Below, in pieces: positions 8,400 through 16,254 of a stretch of DNA of 64,000 nt (position 1 is its first letter; the number at the start of each line of letters is the position of its first letter). Source of the stretch: Mycobacterium sp. E1214 (GTDB taxonomy: Bacteria > Actinomycetota > Actinomycetes > Mycobacteriales > Mycobacteriaceae); the NCBI RefSeq assembly GCF_001666755.1, contig NZ_LZJC01000162.1, forward strand, positions 62,001 through 126,000. Direction: 5' to 3'. A program made the translations under genes and the position numbers. A model generated the notes under the pieces. That model searched no databases. It had not been told where the DNA came from and saw nothing but the letters and a program-made list of their open reading frames with translations.

Positions 8400-9725
8400 A
8401 TGAACGAGGCGGCCTCGCACCCCGCGGCCGGCCAGGCCCGGCCATCTCTCGCGGAATCCTTTGCCGGCGCCGATCCGGAGGCGGACGCCGAACGGCGCGT
8501 CGCGCTGCGCCGCATGAAGGCGGTGGCGCTGAGCTTTTTGATCGGCGCCAGCGTTGTCTTCCTCGCCTGCCGCTGGGCACAGGCGCACGCCAGCCTGGGC
8601 GCCTGGGTCGGTTATGTCGGTGCGGCGGCGGAAGCCGGGATGGTCGGCGCCCTGGCCGACTGGTTCGCCGTGACGGCGTTGTTCCGCCACCCGCTGGGCA
8701 TCCCCATCCCGCACACCGCGATCATCAAGCGCAAGAAGGACCAGCTCGGGGAGGGGCTGGGGACCTTCGTCCGGGAGAACTTCCTGTCGGCGCCCGTCGT
8801 GGAGACGAAGTTGCGCGACGCCCAGGTGCCCGGGCGGCTGGGCAAGTGGCTGTCGGAGCCGGCGCACGCCGAGCGGGTGGCCGGCGAGGCCGCGACCGTG
8901 TTGCGCGTGCTGGTGGAGCTGCTGCGCGACGACGACGTGCAGCAGGTGATCGACCGGATGATCGTGCGCCGCATCGGGGAGCCGCAGTGGGGGCCGCCGG
9001 TGGGGCGGGTGCTGGCGACGCTGCTGGCCGAAAACCGGCAGGAGGCGTTGATCCAGCTGCTGGCCGACCGGGCGTTCCAGTGGTCGCTCAACGCCGGGGA
9101 GGTCATTCAGCGGGTGATCGAGCGCGACTCCCCGACGTGGTCGCCGCGGTTCATCGATCACCTCGTGGGCGACCGCATCCACCGCGAGCTGATGGACTTC
9201 ACCGATAAGGTGCGCCGCAACCCCGACCACGAACTGCGCCGTTCGGCGACCCGCTTCCTGTTCGAGTTCGCCGAGGACCTGCAGCACGACGACACCACGA
9301 TCGCCCGCGCCGAGGCCGTCAAGGAGCAGTTGATGGCCCGAGACGAGATCGCCAACGCCGCCGCGACGGCGTGGAAGACGCTCAAGCGGCTGGTGCTCGA
9401 GGGCGTCGACGACCCGTCGAGCAGCTTGCGGACCCGCATCGCCGAGACGGCGATCCGGGTCGGCGAATCGCTGCGCGACGACGCCGAGTTGCGCGACAAG
9501 GTCGACAACTGGCTGGTCCGGGCCGCGCAGCACCTGGTGTCCCAATACGGGGTGGAGATCACCGCCATCATCACCGACACGATCGAGCGCTGGGACGCCG
9601 AGGAGGCCAGCCGGCGCATCGAGCTGCACGTCGGTCGCGATCTGCAGTTCATCCGCATCAACGGCACCGTCGTGGGGTCGCTCGCGGGCCTCGTCATTTA
9701 CGCCATCGCCCAGCTGCTCTTCTAG
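8400..9725 (+). CDS. DUF445 family membrane protein (Rv0473-like)
   Basis: 441 residues from the ATG. GTG codons at 8394 and 8343 are in-frame alternatives, and an AGGAGG at 8366-8371 lies too far from the ATG to decide. One hydrophobic segment near the N-terminus (about residues 43-62), another around residues 70-90 and one at the very C-terminus (VGSLAGLVIYAIAQLLF) flank a long soluble helical region. Function is unknown; the family is widespread among bacteria. The divergent neighbour madR may share its control region. Confidence 0.85.
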   Translation: MNEAASHPAAGQARPSLAESFAGADPEADAERRVALRRMKAVALSFLIGASVVFLACRWAQAHASLGAWVGYVGAAAEAGMVGALADWFAVTALFRHPLGIPIPHTAIIKRKKDQLGEGLGTFVRENFLSAPVVETKLRDAQVPGRLGKWLSEPAHAERVAGEAATVLRVLVELLRDDDVQQVIDRMIVRRIGEPQWGPPVGRVLATLLAENRQEALIQLLADRAFQWSLNAGEVIQRVIERDSPTWSPRFIDHLVGDRIHRELMDFTDKVRRNPDHELRRSATRFLFEFAEDLQHDDTTIARAEAVKEQLMARDEIANAAATAWKTLKRLVLEGVDDPSSSLRTRIAETAIRVGESLRDDAELRDKVDNWLVRAAQHLVSQYGVEITAIITDTIERWDAEEASRRIELHVGRDLQFIRINGTVVGSLAGLVIYAIAQLLF

Positions 9726-9733
9726 TGGTGCTA

Positions 9734-9770
9734 ACAAGTGCTTGCAAATGCAAGCACTTGTCCGTAGTCT
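9734..9770 (+). promoter_or_regulatory. Perfect palindromic operator over the -35 of the Rv0474-like gene
   Basis: A perfect 13-base inverted repeat (9734-9746 and 9749-9761) with a 2-base centre has the half-site ACAAGTGCTTGCA. TTGCAA (9742-9747) inside it and TAGTCT (9765-9770) make a -35/-10 pair with a 17-base spacer. A dimeric helix-turn-helix protein bound here would block polymerase, and the next gene encodes such a protein. Autoregulation is inference; the palindrome is plain. Confidence 0.75.
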
Positions 9771-9803
9771 GTGGTCGACCACCACCAGACGCAGGAGTAC
9801 GCC

Positions 9804-10220
9804 ATGGCAACCGAGGAGAAGCTCTCCGCCAAGGTGTCCAGCGCTGCTTCGGACATGGCGTCGGACATCGGCAGCTTCATCCGCAGCCAGCGTGAGCTTG
9901 CCCAGGTGTCCGTGCGTCAGCTCGCCGAGAAGTCCGGCGTCAGCAATCCCTACCTCAGCCAGGTGGAGCGCGGGCTGCGTAAACCGTCCGCCGACGTGTT
10001 GAACCAGATCGCGAAGGCGTTGCGGGTGTCCGCCGAGGTGCTTTACGTGCAGGCCGGAATTCTCGAGCCCAGCGACAAAAGTCAGGTGCGGGACGCCATC
10101 ATCACCGACACCTCGATCACCGAGCGTCAAAAACAAATCCTGCTCGACATCTACGCATCGTTCGCCCACGAAAACGAATCCAGCAGCACCGAGGAGTGTC
10201 CGACCGAATCAGACGAGTGA
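9804..10220 (+). CDS. XRE-type helix-turn-helix regulator (Rv0474-like)
   Basis: 138 residues from an ATG with GCAGGAG upstream. A Cro/XRE helix-turn-helix occupies about residues 25-80 (SVRQLAEKSGVSNPYLSQVERG), then a helical tail ending in an acidic Ser/Glu-rich stretch. The M. tuberculosis homologue Rv0474 has been reported as a copper-responsive repressor. Cys residues are scarce here (one near the C-terminus), so metal sensing is not evident from the sequence. The perfect palindrome 43 bases upstream is its likely target. Confidence 0.9.
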   Translation: MATEEKLSAKVSSAASDMASDIGSFIRSQRELAQVSVRQLAEKSGVSNPYLSQVERGLRKPSADVLNQIAKALRVSAEVLYVQAGILEPSDKSQVRDAIITDTSITERQKQILLDIYASFAHENESSSTEECPTESDE

Positions 10221-10462
10221 CTGGCCGCCGGGCAGGGCGTTCACCAATCGCCAGCGAGTCGCGATGTATAGACGACCGGCCGCCGCGGTTATCCCAGAGG
10301 AAGGGAATTCCACGATCCCTCCGACTGCTCCCGACGAAATCCGCGTCGACGGTCACCAGCTTTCAAGGAGGCGCTTGAACCGAGCTTCCCGACTTCGACA
10401 GACCAGACCGCACCGACACGAATGACGCTGATCGTGAAAACAACACCATGAAAGGAAAAGAC
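10221..10462 (+). promoter_or_regulatory. hbhA leader region
   Basis: 242 bases with no firm gene. It contains a strong ribosome-site-like AAGGAGG (10365-10371), 3 bases before a TTG that opens 16 codons ending in TGA (10423-10425), and a 6-base inverted repeat TTCAAG/CTTGAA around it (10362-10379). The hbhA promoter must be here; I cannot place it. Confidence 0.5.
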
Positions 10463-11092
10463 ATGGCGGAAAATTCGAACATCGAGGAATTGCGGGCCCC
10501 GTTGCTTGCGGCCCTGGGCGCGGCCGACCTGGCCCTGGCCACCGTCAACGAGCTGCTCGCCGGCCTGCGGGACCGCGCCGAGGAGACCCGCGCCGACACC
10601 CGCAGCCGGGTCGAGGAGAGCCGCGCTCGCCTGACCAAGCTGCAGGAAGACCTGCCCGAGCAGATCACCGAGCTGCGCGACCGGTTCACCAGCGAAGAGC
10701 TGCGCAAGGCCGCCGAGGGCTACCTGGAGGCCGCCACCAACCGCTACAACGAACTGGTCGAGCGTGGCGAGGCCGCCCTGCAGCGGCTGCGCAGCCAGAC
10801 CGCGTTCGACGACGCGTCGGCGCGCGCCGAGGGCTACGTGGACCAGGCCGTCGAGCTGACGCAGGAGGCGCTGGGCACCGTGGCGTCGCAGACCCGCGCG
10901 GTCGGCGAGCGAGCCGCCAAGCTGGTCGGCATCGAGCTGCCCAAGAAGACCGACGAGACGGCTCAGAAGGCGCAGAAGGCCGTCGGCAAGGCGCCGGAGA
11001 AGGCCGTTGCCAAGAAGGCGCCGGCCAAGAAGGCCCCGGCCAAGAAGGCTCCCGCCAAGAAGGCGCCGGCCAAGAAGGTCACCCAGAAGTAG
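10463..11092 (+). CDS. hbhA: Heparin-binding haemagglutinin adhesin
   Basis: 209 residues from the ATG of MAENSNIEELRAPLL; a short upstream in-frame ATG (10448) overlaps the ribosome site GAAAGGAAAA and was not used. A hydrophobic N-terminal segment, a long coiled coil (about residues 20-150) and a C-terminal tail of lysine-alanine-proline repeats (KKAPA) follow the known plan. The tail binds heparan sulfate on epithelial cells and is methylated on lysines in M. tuberculosis. The protein is about ten residues longer than the M. tuberculosis one. Transcribed alone, with 242 bases of leader region before it. Confidence 0.97.
   Translation: MAENSNIEELRAPLLAALGAADLALATVNELLAGLRDRAEETRADTRSRVEESRARLTKLQEDLPEQITELRDRFTSEELRKAAEGYLEAATNRYNELVERGEAALQRLRSQTAFDDASARAEGYVDQAVELTQEALGTVASQTRAVGERAAKLVGIELPKKTDETAQKAQKAVGKAPEKAVAKKAPAKKAPAKKAPAKKAPAKKVTQK
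11009..11080 (+). repeat. 15-base tandem repeats encoding the HbhA lysine-rich tail
   Basis: About five near-identical 15-base units, each encoding Ala-Lys-Lys-Ala-Pro with small synonymous changes, end in the Lys-Val-Thr-Gln-Lys terminus. Repeat number varies between mycobacteria and sets the number of heparin-binding lysines. Confidence 0.85.
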
Positions 11093-11130
11093 GACCCCGG
11101 CCGCCCGACGGCGGCCGGCCGCACCACACA

Positions 11131-11170
11131 GTCGGCTCAGAGTTGTTCGAGGGGGCAACTCTGAGTCGAC
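11131..11170 (+). terminator. Long hairpin after hbhA
   Basis: 15-base arms at 11131-11145 and 11156-11170 pair with one G-T exception around a 10-base loop. The site is 38 bases after the hbhA stop and 31 before the next start. It is probably the hbhA terminator, and a smaller GC-rich stem (near 11098-11119) precedes it. Confidence 0.65.
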
Positions 11171-11201
11171 GTTTGGGTTGACGCCCGCCTACCCTGAAGG
11201 C

Positions 11202-11489
11202 GTGAGTCAACTCGTGGGCACCGTCATGCTGGTCCTGCAGATCGCCGTCCTCATCATGGCGGTCTACGCGTTCGTGCATGCGGCGCTGCAGCGCCCCGAC
11301 GCCTATACCGCCGCCGACAAGCTGACCAAGCCGGTCTGGCTGGTGATCCTCGGGCTGGCCGTCGTGATGACATCCCTGCTCTACCCCGTGTTCGGCGTGC
11401 TCGGCATGGCGATCGCGGCCTGCGGGGCAGGCGTGTACCTGGTGGATGTGCGGCCCAAGCTCCTCGAAATCCAGGGCAAGTCGCGCTGA
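11202..11489 (+). CDS. Small DUF2516-type membrane protein (Rv0476-like)
   Basis: 95 residues from GTG 11202; an ATG at 11226 would give 87 residues, the length I recall for the M. tuberculosis protein. Two or three hydrophobic segments are present (starting with TVMLVLQIAVLIMAVYAF, then WLVILGLAVVMTSLLY and a third near LGMAIAACGAGVYL), with a short basic C-terminus. Function is unknown. The next gene follows within 5 bases, so Rv0476-, Rv0477- and deoC-like genes form one unit. Confidence 0.82.
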   Translation: MSQLVGTVMLVLQIAVLIMAVYAFVHAALQRPDAYTAADKLTKPVWLVILGLAVVMTSLLYPVFGVLGMAIAACGAGVYLVDVRPKLLEIQGKSR

Positions 11490-11493
11490 CGGG

Positions 11494-11934
11494 GTGAGGG
11501 CCCTGTTGGTCGCGGCGACCGCGCTGCTGGCCGCCTGCTGCCCCGCGCTCGCGCACGCGAATTCCGGGGCGCTCACCGCGGGCCCGGCCGCGCCGTCGGT
11601 TCCGTCGCCACCCTTCGTGGACCACACCGAGTGGTCGCTCTGGCAGGGCCGCAGCAGCCTGCGGGTCTTCCCGTCAGCGTCCGGGCGGCTGGCCGCCCGA
11701 CAGCCCGGCAGCGGCGCCCTCGCCGACGAGGCGTGGGGCGAGGTGCTCGCCGCCGCACCCGACGCCGACACCCCCGGCATGCGCGCGCAATTCGACTGCC
11801 ACTGGCAATTCGCCGAGCTGGCGCAGCCCGGCAAGCCCAGCTGGAACCTGGAGCCGTGGCGCCCCGTCGTGGACGACACCGAGATGGTGGCCTCGGGGTG
11901 CAACCCCGGCGGCCCGGAGGAGAGCTTCCCGTGA
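11494..11934 (+). CDS. Secreted DUF2599 protein (Rv0477-like)
   Basis: 146 residues from a GTG. A signal peptide is clear: a basic start, the hydrophobic core LLVAATALLAACCPALA, then AHA as a cleavage site. The mature part has the conserved block MRAQFDCHWQFAE…KPSWNLEPWRPVV and two Cys (in DCHW and SGCNP) that could form a disulfide. Its role outside the membrane is unknown. The stop overlaps the deoC start (GTGA). Confidence 0.87.
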   Translation: MRALLVAATALLAACCPALAHANSGALTAGPAAPSVPSPPFVDHTEWSLWQGRSSLRVFPSASGRLAARQPGSGALADEAWGEVLAAAPDADTPGMRAQFDCHWQFAELAQPGKPSWNLEPWRPVVDDTEMVASGCNPGGPEESFP

Positions 11935-12623
11935 GCCGATACAGCCGGGCCGACGTCGCCGCAAGGGTCGACCACACCCTGCTCAAGCCCGAGGCCACCG
12001 AGGCCGACGTGGCCGCGCTAGTGGCCGACGCCAAGCAGCTCGGCGTCTACGCGGTGTGCGTCTCGCCCCCCATGGTGCCGGCCGCGGTGCGGGGGGCCGG
12101 GGGCCTGGCCGTGGCGAGCGTCGCGGGCTTCCCGTCGGGCAAGCACCTGTCGGCGGTCAAGGCTTACGAGGCCGCCCAGGCGGTCGCGTCCGGCGCGGCC
12201 GAGGTCGACATGGTCATCGATGTGGGCGCGGCCCTGGCGGGCGATTACGCCGCCGTCCGTTCGGACATCGCCGCCGTGCGCGACGCCGCAACGGGAATCG
12301 TGCTGAAGGTGATCGTCGAATCGTCGGCGCTGCTCGCCCTGGCCGACGAGCGCGCCCTCGCCCAAGTGTGCCGGGCGGCCGAGGACGCCGGCGCCGACTA
12401 CGTCAAGACCTCGACCGGCTTCCATCCCAGCGGCGGCGCGACGGTGCCGGCGGTCGCGCTGATGGCCGAGACCGTTGGTGGGCGGCTGGGGATCAAGGCC
12501 AGCGGCGGCATCCGCACCGCCGCCGACGCGATCGCGATGCTCGACGCCGGGGCCACCCGGCTCGGCCTGTCAGGCACCCGCGCCGTGCTCGACGGGCTCG
12601 GCGCGGACCCGTCGACCCCGTAG
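11931..12623 (+). CDS. deoC: Deoxyribose-phosphate aldolase
   Basis: 230 residues from a GTG that overlaps the previous stop. The TIM barrel carries the class I aldolase signature; the Schiff-base Lys is at about residue 126 in LKVIVESS and the second Lys is in GIKASGGIRT. It splits 2-deoxyribose-5-phosphate to acetaldehyde and glyceraldehyde-3-phosphate in deoxynucleoside salvage. It is the last gene of a three-gene run and faces the convergent Rv0479c-like gene 6 bases away. Confidence 0.95.
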   Translation: MSRYSRADVAARVDHTLLKPEATEADVAALVADAKQLGVYAVCVSPPMVPAAVRGAGGLAVASVAGFPSGKHLSAVKAYEAAQAVASGAAEVDMVIDVGAALAGDYAAVRSDIAAVRDAATGIVLKVIVESSALLALADERALAQVCRAAEDAGADYVKTSTGFHPSGGATVPAVALMAETVGGRLGIKASGGIRTAADAIAMLDAGATRLGLSGTRAVLDGLGADPSTP

Positions 12624-12629
12624 CCCTCG

Positions 12630-13667
12630 TCAGAGGTTGGCGAAGCAGGGGTCGTTGTTGTCGCCGGCCGGGATGCTCGCGTTCTGCGTCGAAAAGTGGC
12701 TCGTGACACCGGTATCCGTCACCTGCACGCTGTCGGCGTGGATCCCCAGCGGGTAGTTCTTGGTGAGGTTGGAGGTGAAGTCGTCCAGCGTCGACTGCAC
12801 GGTCTCCTTAGGCAGCGTGAAGCCGAGCGCGTTGAAGCTGGCGATCTGCAGCTGCAGCCCGGTGCCCGACACCACCGGCTTGGCGGTGATGTTCTCCAAC
12901 ATGCCCTTCATCTCGATCGTGCCGTCGGCCGGGTGGGTGGTCACGCTGTTGGTGACGAACGGGCCCAGCACCGGGATCGCGTTCTGCACCGTCTGCTTGA
13001 TGCCGTCGGTGGTCCAGGTGATGGTGGCGTCCAGCGAGCCGATGGTGCCCTTGGAATTGCCCGAGTCCTTGATCCGGACGTCCTTGATGTTGAGCGCCAG
13101 CTTCATGCCCTTGGCGTCACGGAGCTGGTTACCGGCCGTCTGCACCGAGATGTTGGTGTAGTGCTTGGTCGCCTGCTGCCACAGCATCAGCGGCGTCACG
13201 CCGAACGACGCGGTCGCCTGATCCTTGACCTCGCAGGCCACCGCCTGGGCCACCTTGGTGTCCGCGACATGCCGGACGTACAGTTCGGCGCCGACGAACC
13301 CGGCGATGACGAGCGCGAACACGATGATGAAGACCAGCGCGACCGACAGCGGGTCGCGAAGGAAGCGGCGCTTCCGCTTTCCCGACGCGGGGTCCTCGTC
13401 CGGGGCGGCGAGCCGCTCGGTGGGGGCGGCCGGTGGGGTCGGCGGCGGCGGGTACTGAGGTTGCTGCAGATTGGGCTGGGGGGCGCCGAACTGCTCGGTA
13501 GCCGCTTGCGAGGCGCCCGCCACGGGCTGCGGCGGCGCCTGCCGCGGGCCGCCGGTGTTGATCCGCTCGGTCGGCCGCTCAGTGGGCGGCGGGCCGAAGG
13601 GGCCCTGGCTGCCGGGACGGCCCCACGTCGGCGGGTCCTGGTTCGGGGGTCCTTGCGGGTTCGTCAC
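12630..13667 (-). CDS. DUF2993 membrane-anchored protein (Rv0479c-like)
   Basis: 345 residues. A long Pro/Gln/Gly-rich N-terminus (about residues 1-100) leads to one transmembrane helix (LSVALVFIIVFALVIAGFVGAELY) and then an exported DUF2993 domain. That family includes LmeA of mycobacteria, which binds lipid and aids lipomannan growth. A similar lipid-binding role outside the membrane is possible but not shown. Its start overlaps the stop of the nitrilase gene by 4 bases. Confidence 0.85.
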   Translation of the reverse strand: MTNPQGPPNQDPPTWGRPGSQGPFGPPPTERPTERINTGGPRQAPPQPVAGASQAATEQFGAPQPNLQQPQYPPPPTPPAAPTERLAAPDEDPASGKRKRRFLRDPLSVALVFIIVFALVIAGFVGAELYVRHVADTKVAQAVACEVKDQATASFGVTPLMLWQQATKHYTNISVQTAGNQLRDAKGMKLALNIKDVRIKDSGNSKGTIGSLDATITWTTDGIKQTVQNAIPVLGPFVTNSVTTHPADGTIEMKGMLENITAKPVVSGTGLQLQIASFNALGFTLPKETVQSTLDDFTSNLTKNYPLGIHADSVQVTDTGVTSHFSTQNASIPAGDNNDPCFANL

Positions 13668-14485
13668 CCGACCGATTCTGCACTATCAACCTGTGTGAAG
13701 TCCGACTGGTTTCTCAGCACCGCGATGCTCTCCCGGGCCTTGGCGACCCGGTCCACGTCGATGTCGGCGACGAGCAGCTGCGGCTGCGATCCCGCGGACG
13801 CGACCACCTCGCCCAGCGGCGACGCGACCAGGCTGCCGCCCACGCCGGTCGGGGCGCCCGCGCCGTCCAGGGCTTTGCCGGGGTCCGCCTGACCGGCGGC
13901 GGCGAGGTAGCTCATCGAGTCGAGCGCGCGGGCCCGCGCCAGCAGCGTCCACTGCTCGAGTTTCCCGGGACCGGCGCCCCAGGACGCGCACACGGTGATC
14001 AGCTGGGCCCCGCGGCGGGCCAGCTCGGTGTACAGCGCGGGGAAGCGGATGTCGTAGCAGACGGTCAGCCCCACGCCTACCCCGTCGACGGTGATGACCA
14101 CCGGCTCGCGGCCGGCGGCGACCGTGCGGGACTCGGTGAACCCGAACGCGTCGTAGAGGTGGATCTTGTCGTAGTGGGCGCTCGACCCGTCGGGACCCGC
14201 GGCGATCAGCGTGTTCTTGACCCGGCCGTCACCGGACGGGGTGAACATCCCCGCGACCACGGTGAGGCCGGAGTTGGTCGCGATCCGGCGCACCCCGTCG
14301 GCCCAGGGGCCGTCGACCGGCTCGGCGACCGGCGCCAGCGGGACACCGAAGCGGCACATGGTGGCCTCCGGGAACACCACCAGCCGCGCGCCGGCGTCGG
14401 CGGCCTGGGCGCTGTAATCGCGCACCAGCTGCAGATTCGCCGCGGGATCGGTGCCGCTGAGCAGCTGCGCCAAGGCGATTCGCAT
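13664..14485 (-). CDS. Carbon-nitrogen hydrolase, nitrilase superfamily (Rv0480c-like)
   Basis: 273 residues with the full Glu-Lys-Cys triad: VVFPEATM, YDKIHLYDAFGF and TVCYDIRFP. Members of this branch (Nit1/omega-amidase-like) hydrolyse amides such as deaminated glutathione or alpha-ketoglutaramate. Which amide is used here is not visible. It lies upstream of, and is coupled by a 4-base overlap to, the DUF2993 gene. Confidence 0.9.
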   Translation of the reverse strand: MRIALAQLLSGTDPAANLQLVRDYSAQAADAGARLVVFPEATMCRFGVPLAPVAEPVDGPWADGVRRIATNSGLTVVAGMFTPSGDGRVKNTLIAAGPDGSSAHYDKIHLYDAFGFTESRTVAAGREPVVITVDGVGVGLTVCYDIRFPALYTELARRGAQLITVCASWGAGPGKLEQWTLLARARALDSMSYLAAAGQADPGKALDGAGAPTGVGGSLVASPLGEVVASAGSQPQLLVADIDVDRVAKARESIAVLRNQSDFTQVDSAESVG

Positions 14486-14531
14486 GGGGGCCAGCTTAGC
14501 CGCGGCGGGCCCCGGCGAACCGGGCGACGGC

Positions 14532-15050
14532 TCAGGCCGTCTTGGCGATCCACTCCGTGGTGAACCGCTGTTCGGCGGCCATCAGCTCGGCCAGTTGGCT
14601 GCCGATGATGTTCTCCAATTTTCCGCCGATGATCGGGACGCGCACCTGCACGGTGGCGCGGAACGTCAGCCGGGTGCCGCCTGTCTCGGCGATGGGCGCC
14701 AGCTCCGCGGTGCCGGACAGGTTGACCGGGGCGTCGACGATGGAGCCCAGGACCGAACCCTGCGCCGCCCCACCGGTCACCGGCCCCCAGGACTCCTCAC
14801 GGCGGATGCACAGGTCGCCGGCGTGCAGCTGGGTGACCATACCCGGCAACTTGTGGCTGCGGATGACCTGCAGCGTGACCACGTCGACGGTGTCCTCCCC
14901 GGATTCGCCGAGGGTCATCGACTCCAGGGTGGCGACGTCCACGCCCGAGCCGGCCAGCCGGGCCCGCCAATAATTTTCGTCCGTGAAAGCGCGGTGCACC
15001 TGGTCAACGCTGCCGTCGTAGTCGGCCGACAAGTCGAATGAACGCGGCAT
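14532..15050 (-). CDS. DUF2505 protein, START-like fold (Rv0481c-like)
   Basis: 172 residues, starting MPRSFDLSADYDGSVDQVHRAF. The pattern is that of DUF2505, related to polyketide cyclase/START lipid-binding domains. No catalytic residues are recognised. The gene is 46 bases upstream of the nitrilase gene on the same strand and divergent from murB with only 26 bases between, so their promoters overlap. Confidence 0.85.
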   Translation of the reverse strand: MPRSFDLSADYDGSVDQVHRAFTDENYWRARLAGSGVDVATLESMTLGESGEDTVDVVTLQVIRSHKLPGMVTQLHAGDLCIRREESWGPVTGGAAQGSVLGSIVDAPVNLSGTAELAPIAETGGTRLTFRATVQVRVPIIGGKLENIIGSQLAELMAAEQRFTTEWIAKTA

Positions 15051-15076
15051 AGCTGGTCAGGCTACCGTTACGGGCC

Positions 15077-16174
15077 ATGAAGACCAGCGCTGCCGGGGCG
15101 AAGTTCGCCGGCGCGGTGGTGGCCGAGGGGGTGCCGCTGGCGCCGCTGACCACCCTGCGGGTGGGGCCGGTCGCGCGTCGCCTCATCACCTGCGTCTCCA
15201 GCGAGCAGGTGATCGCGGTCCTGCGGCAACTCGACCGCCACGCCGCCGAACGCGTGCTGGTGTTCGCCGGGGGATCCAACGTGGTACTCGCCGACTCGCT
15301 GACCGACCTGACGGCGGTGCGGCTGGCCAACGACGGCATCGCCGTCGAGGGCAACCTGGTCCGCGCCGAGGCGGGCGCGGGCTGGGACGACGTCGTCGTC
15401 ACGGCCCTCGACCACGGCCTCGGCGGCCTGGAATGCCTGTCCGGCATCCCCGGCTCGGCCGGGGCCACCCCGGTGCAGAACGTGGGGGCCTACGGCGTGG
15501 AGGTCTCCGACAGCATCACCCGGGTGCGGGTGCTGGACCGCGCCAGCGGCGAGACGCGCTGGCTGCCGGCCGGTGAGCTGGGCTTCGGCTACCGCACCAG
15601 CGTGCTCAAACGGGCCGGACAGCGGCTGCCGCTGGTGGTGTTGGAGGTGGAGTTCGCGCTGGACGCGTCGGGCCGCAGCGCCCCGCTGCGCTACGCCGAG
15701 CTGACCGCCGCGCTGGGCGTCCGCGCCGGCGAGCGCGCGGACCCGCGCGCCGTGCGCGACGCGGTGCTGGCGTTGCGGGGCCGCAAGGGCATGGTGCTCG
15801 ACACCGCCGACCATGACACCTGGAGCGTCGGCTCCTTCTTCACCAACCCGGTCGTCGCCCCCGAGGTCTACGACCGCCTCGCGCGCGACACCGCCGGGCC
15901 GGTGCCGCACTACCCGGCCCCGGACGGGGTCAAGCTCGCCGCCGGCTGGCTGGTGGAGCGGGCCGGCTTCGGCAAGGGCTATCCGCAACCGGACGGCGCC
16001 TGCGGCGAACCACCCTGCCGGCTGTCCACCAAGCACGCGCTGGCACTGACCAACCGCGGGCACGCCCGCTCGGACGATGTGCTGGCCCTGGCCCGGACCG
16101 TCCGTGACGGAGTCCGCAGCGTGTTTGGTATCACATTGGAGCCCGAGCCCGTCCTGGTCGGCTGCAGGCTGTAG
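15077..16174 (+). CDS. murB: UDP-N-acetylenolpyruvoylglucosamine reductase
   Basis: 365 residues. The FAD-binding part has TTLRVGPVARRL and VFAGGSNVVLAD; the catalytic domain has GIPGSAGATPVQNVGAYG and the Ser-containing VGSFFTNPVV. It uses NADPH to make UDP-N-acetylmuramic acid for peptidoglycan in the cytoplasm. The next gene makes an L,D-transpeptidase acting on the finished wall, so the pair brackets peptidoglycan synthesis. Confidence 0.97.
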   Translation: MKTSAAGAKFAGAVVAEGVPLAPLTTLRVGPVARRLITCVSSEQVIAVLRQLDRHAAERVLVFAGGSNVVLADSLTDLTAVRLANDGIAVEGNLVRAEAGAGWDDVVVTALDHGLGGLECLSGIPGSAGATPVQNVGAYGVEVSDSITRVRVLDRASGETRWLPAGELGFGYRTSVLKRAGQRLPLVVLEVEFALDASGRSAPLRYAELTAALGVRAGERADPRAVRDAVLALRGRKGMVLDTADHDTWSVGSFFTNPVVAPEVYDRLARDTAGPVPHYPAPDGVKLAAGWLVERAGFGKGYPQPDGACGEPPCRLSTKHALALTNRGHARSDDVLALARTVRDGVRSVFGITLEPEPVLVGCRL

Positions 16175-16254
16175 CCGCAAATTTCGCCGCGCCGCGCGCG
16201 GCGCCGCTTCGTCGCGACCGAGTTGGCCGATTCTGCCCGGTATCTTTGTCTTTC

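Noticed and set aside
8226..10169. 647-residue minus-strand frame
   Set aside because: Opposite the DUF445 and XRE genes; repetitive Gly/Arg/Leu text with no motif.
11009..11080. Tandem 15-base units considered as a CRISPR or VNTR array
   Set aside because: They encode the known lysine-rich tail of HbhA in frame, without spacers.
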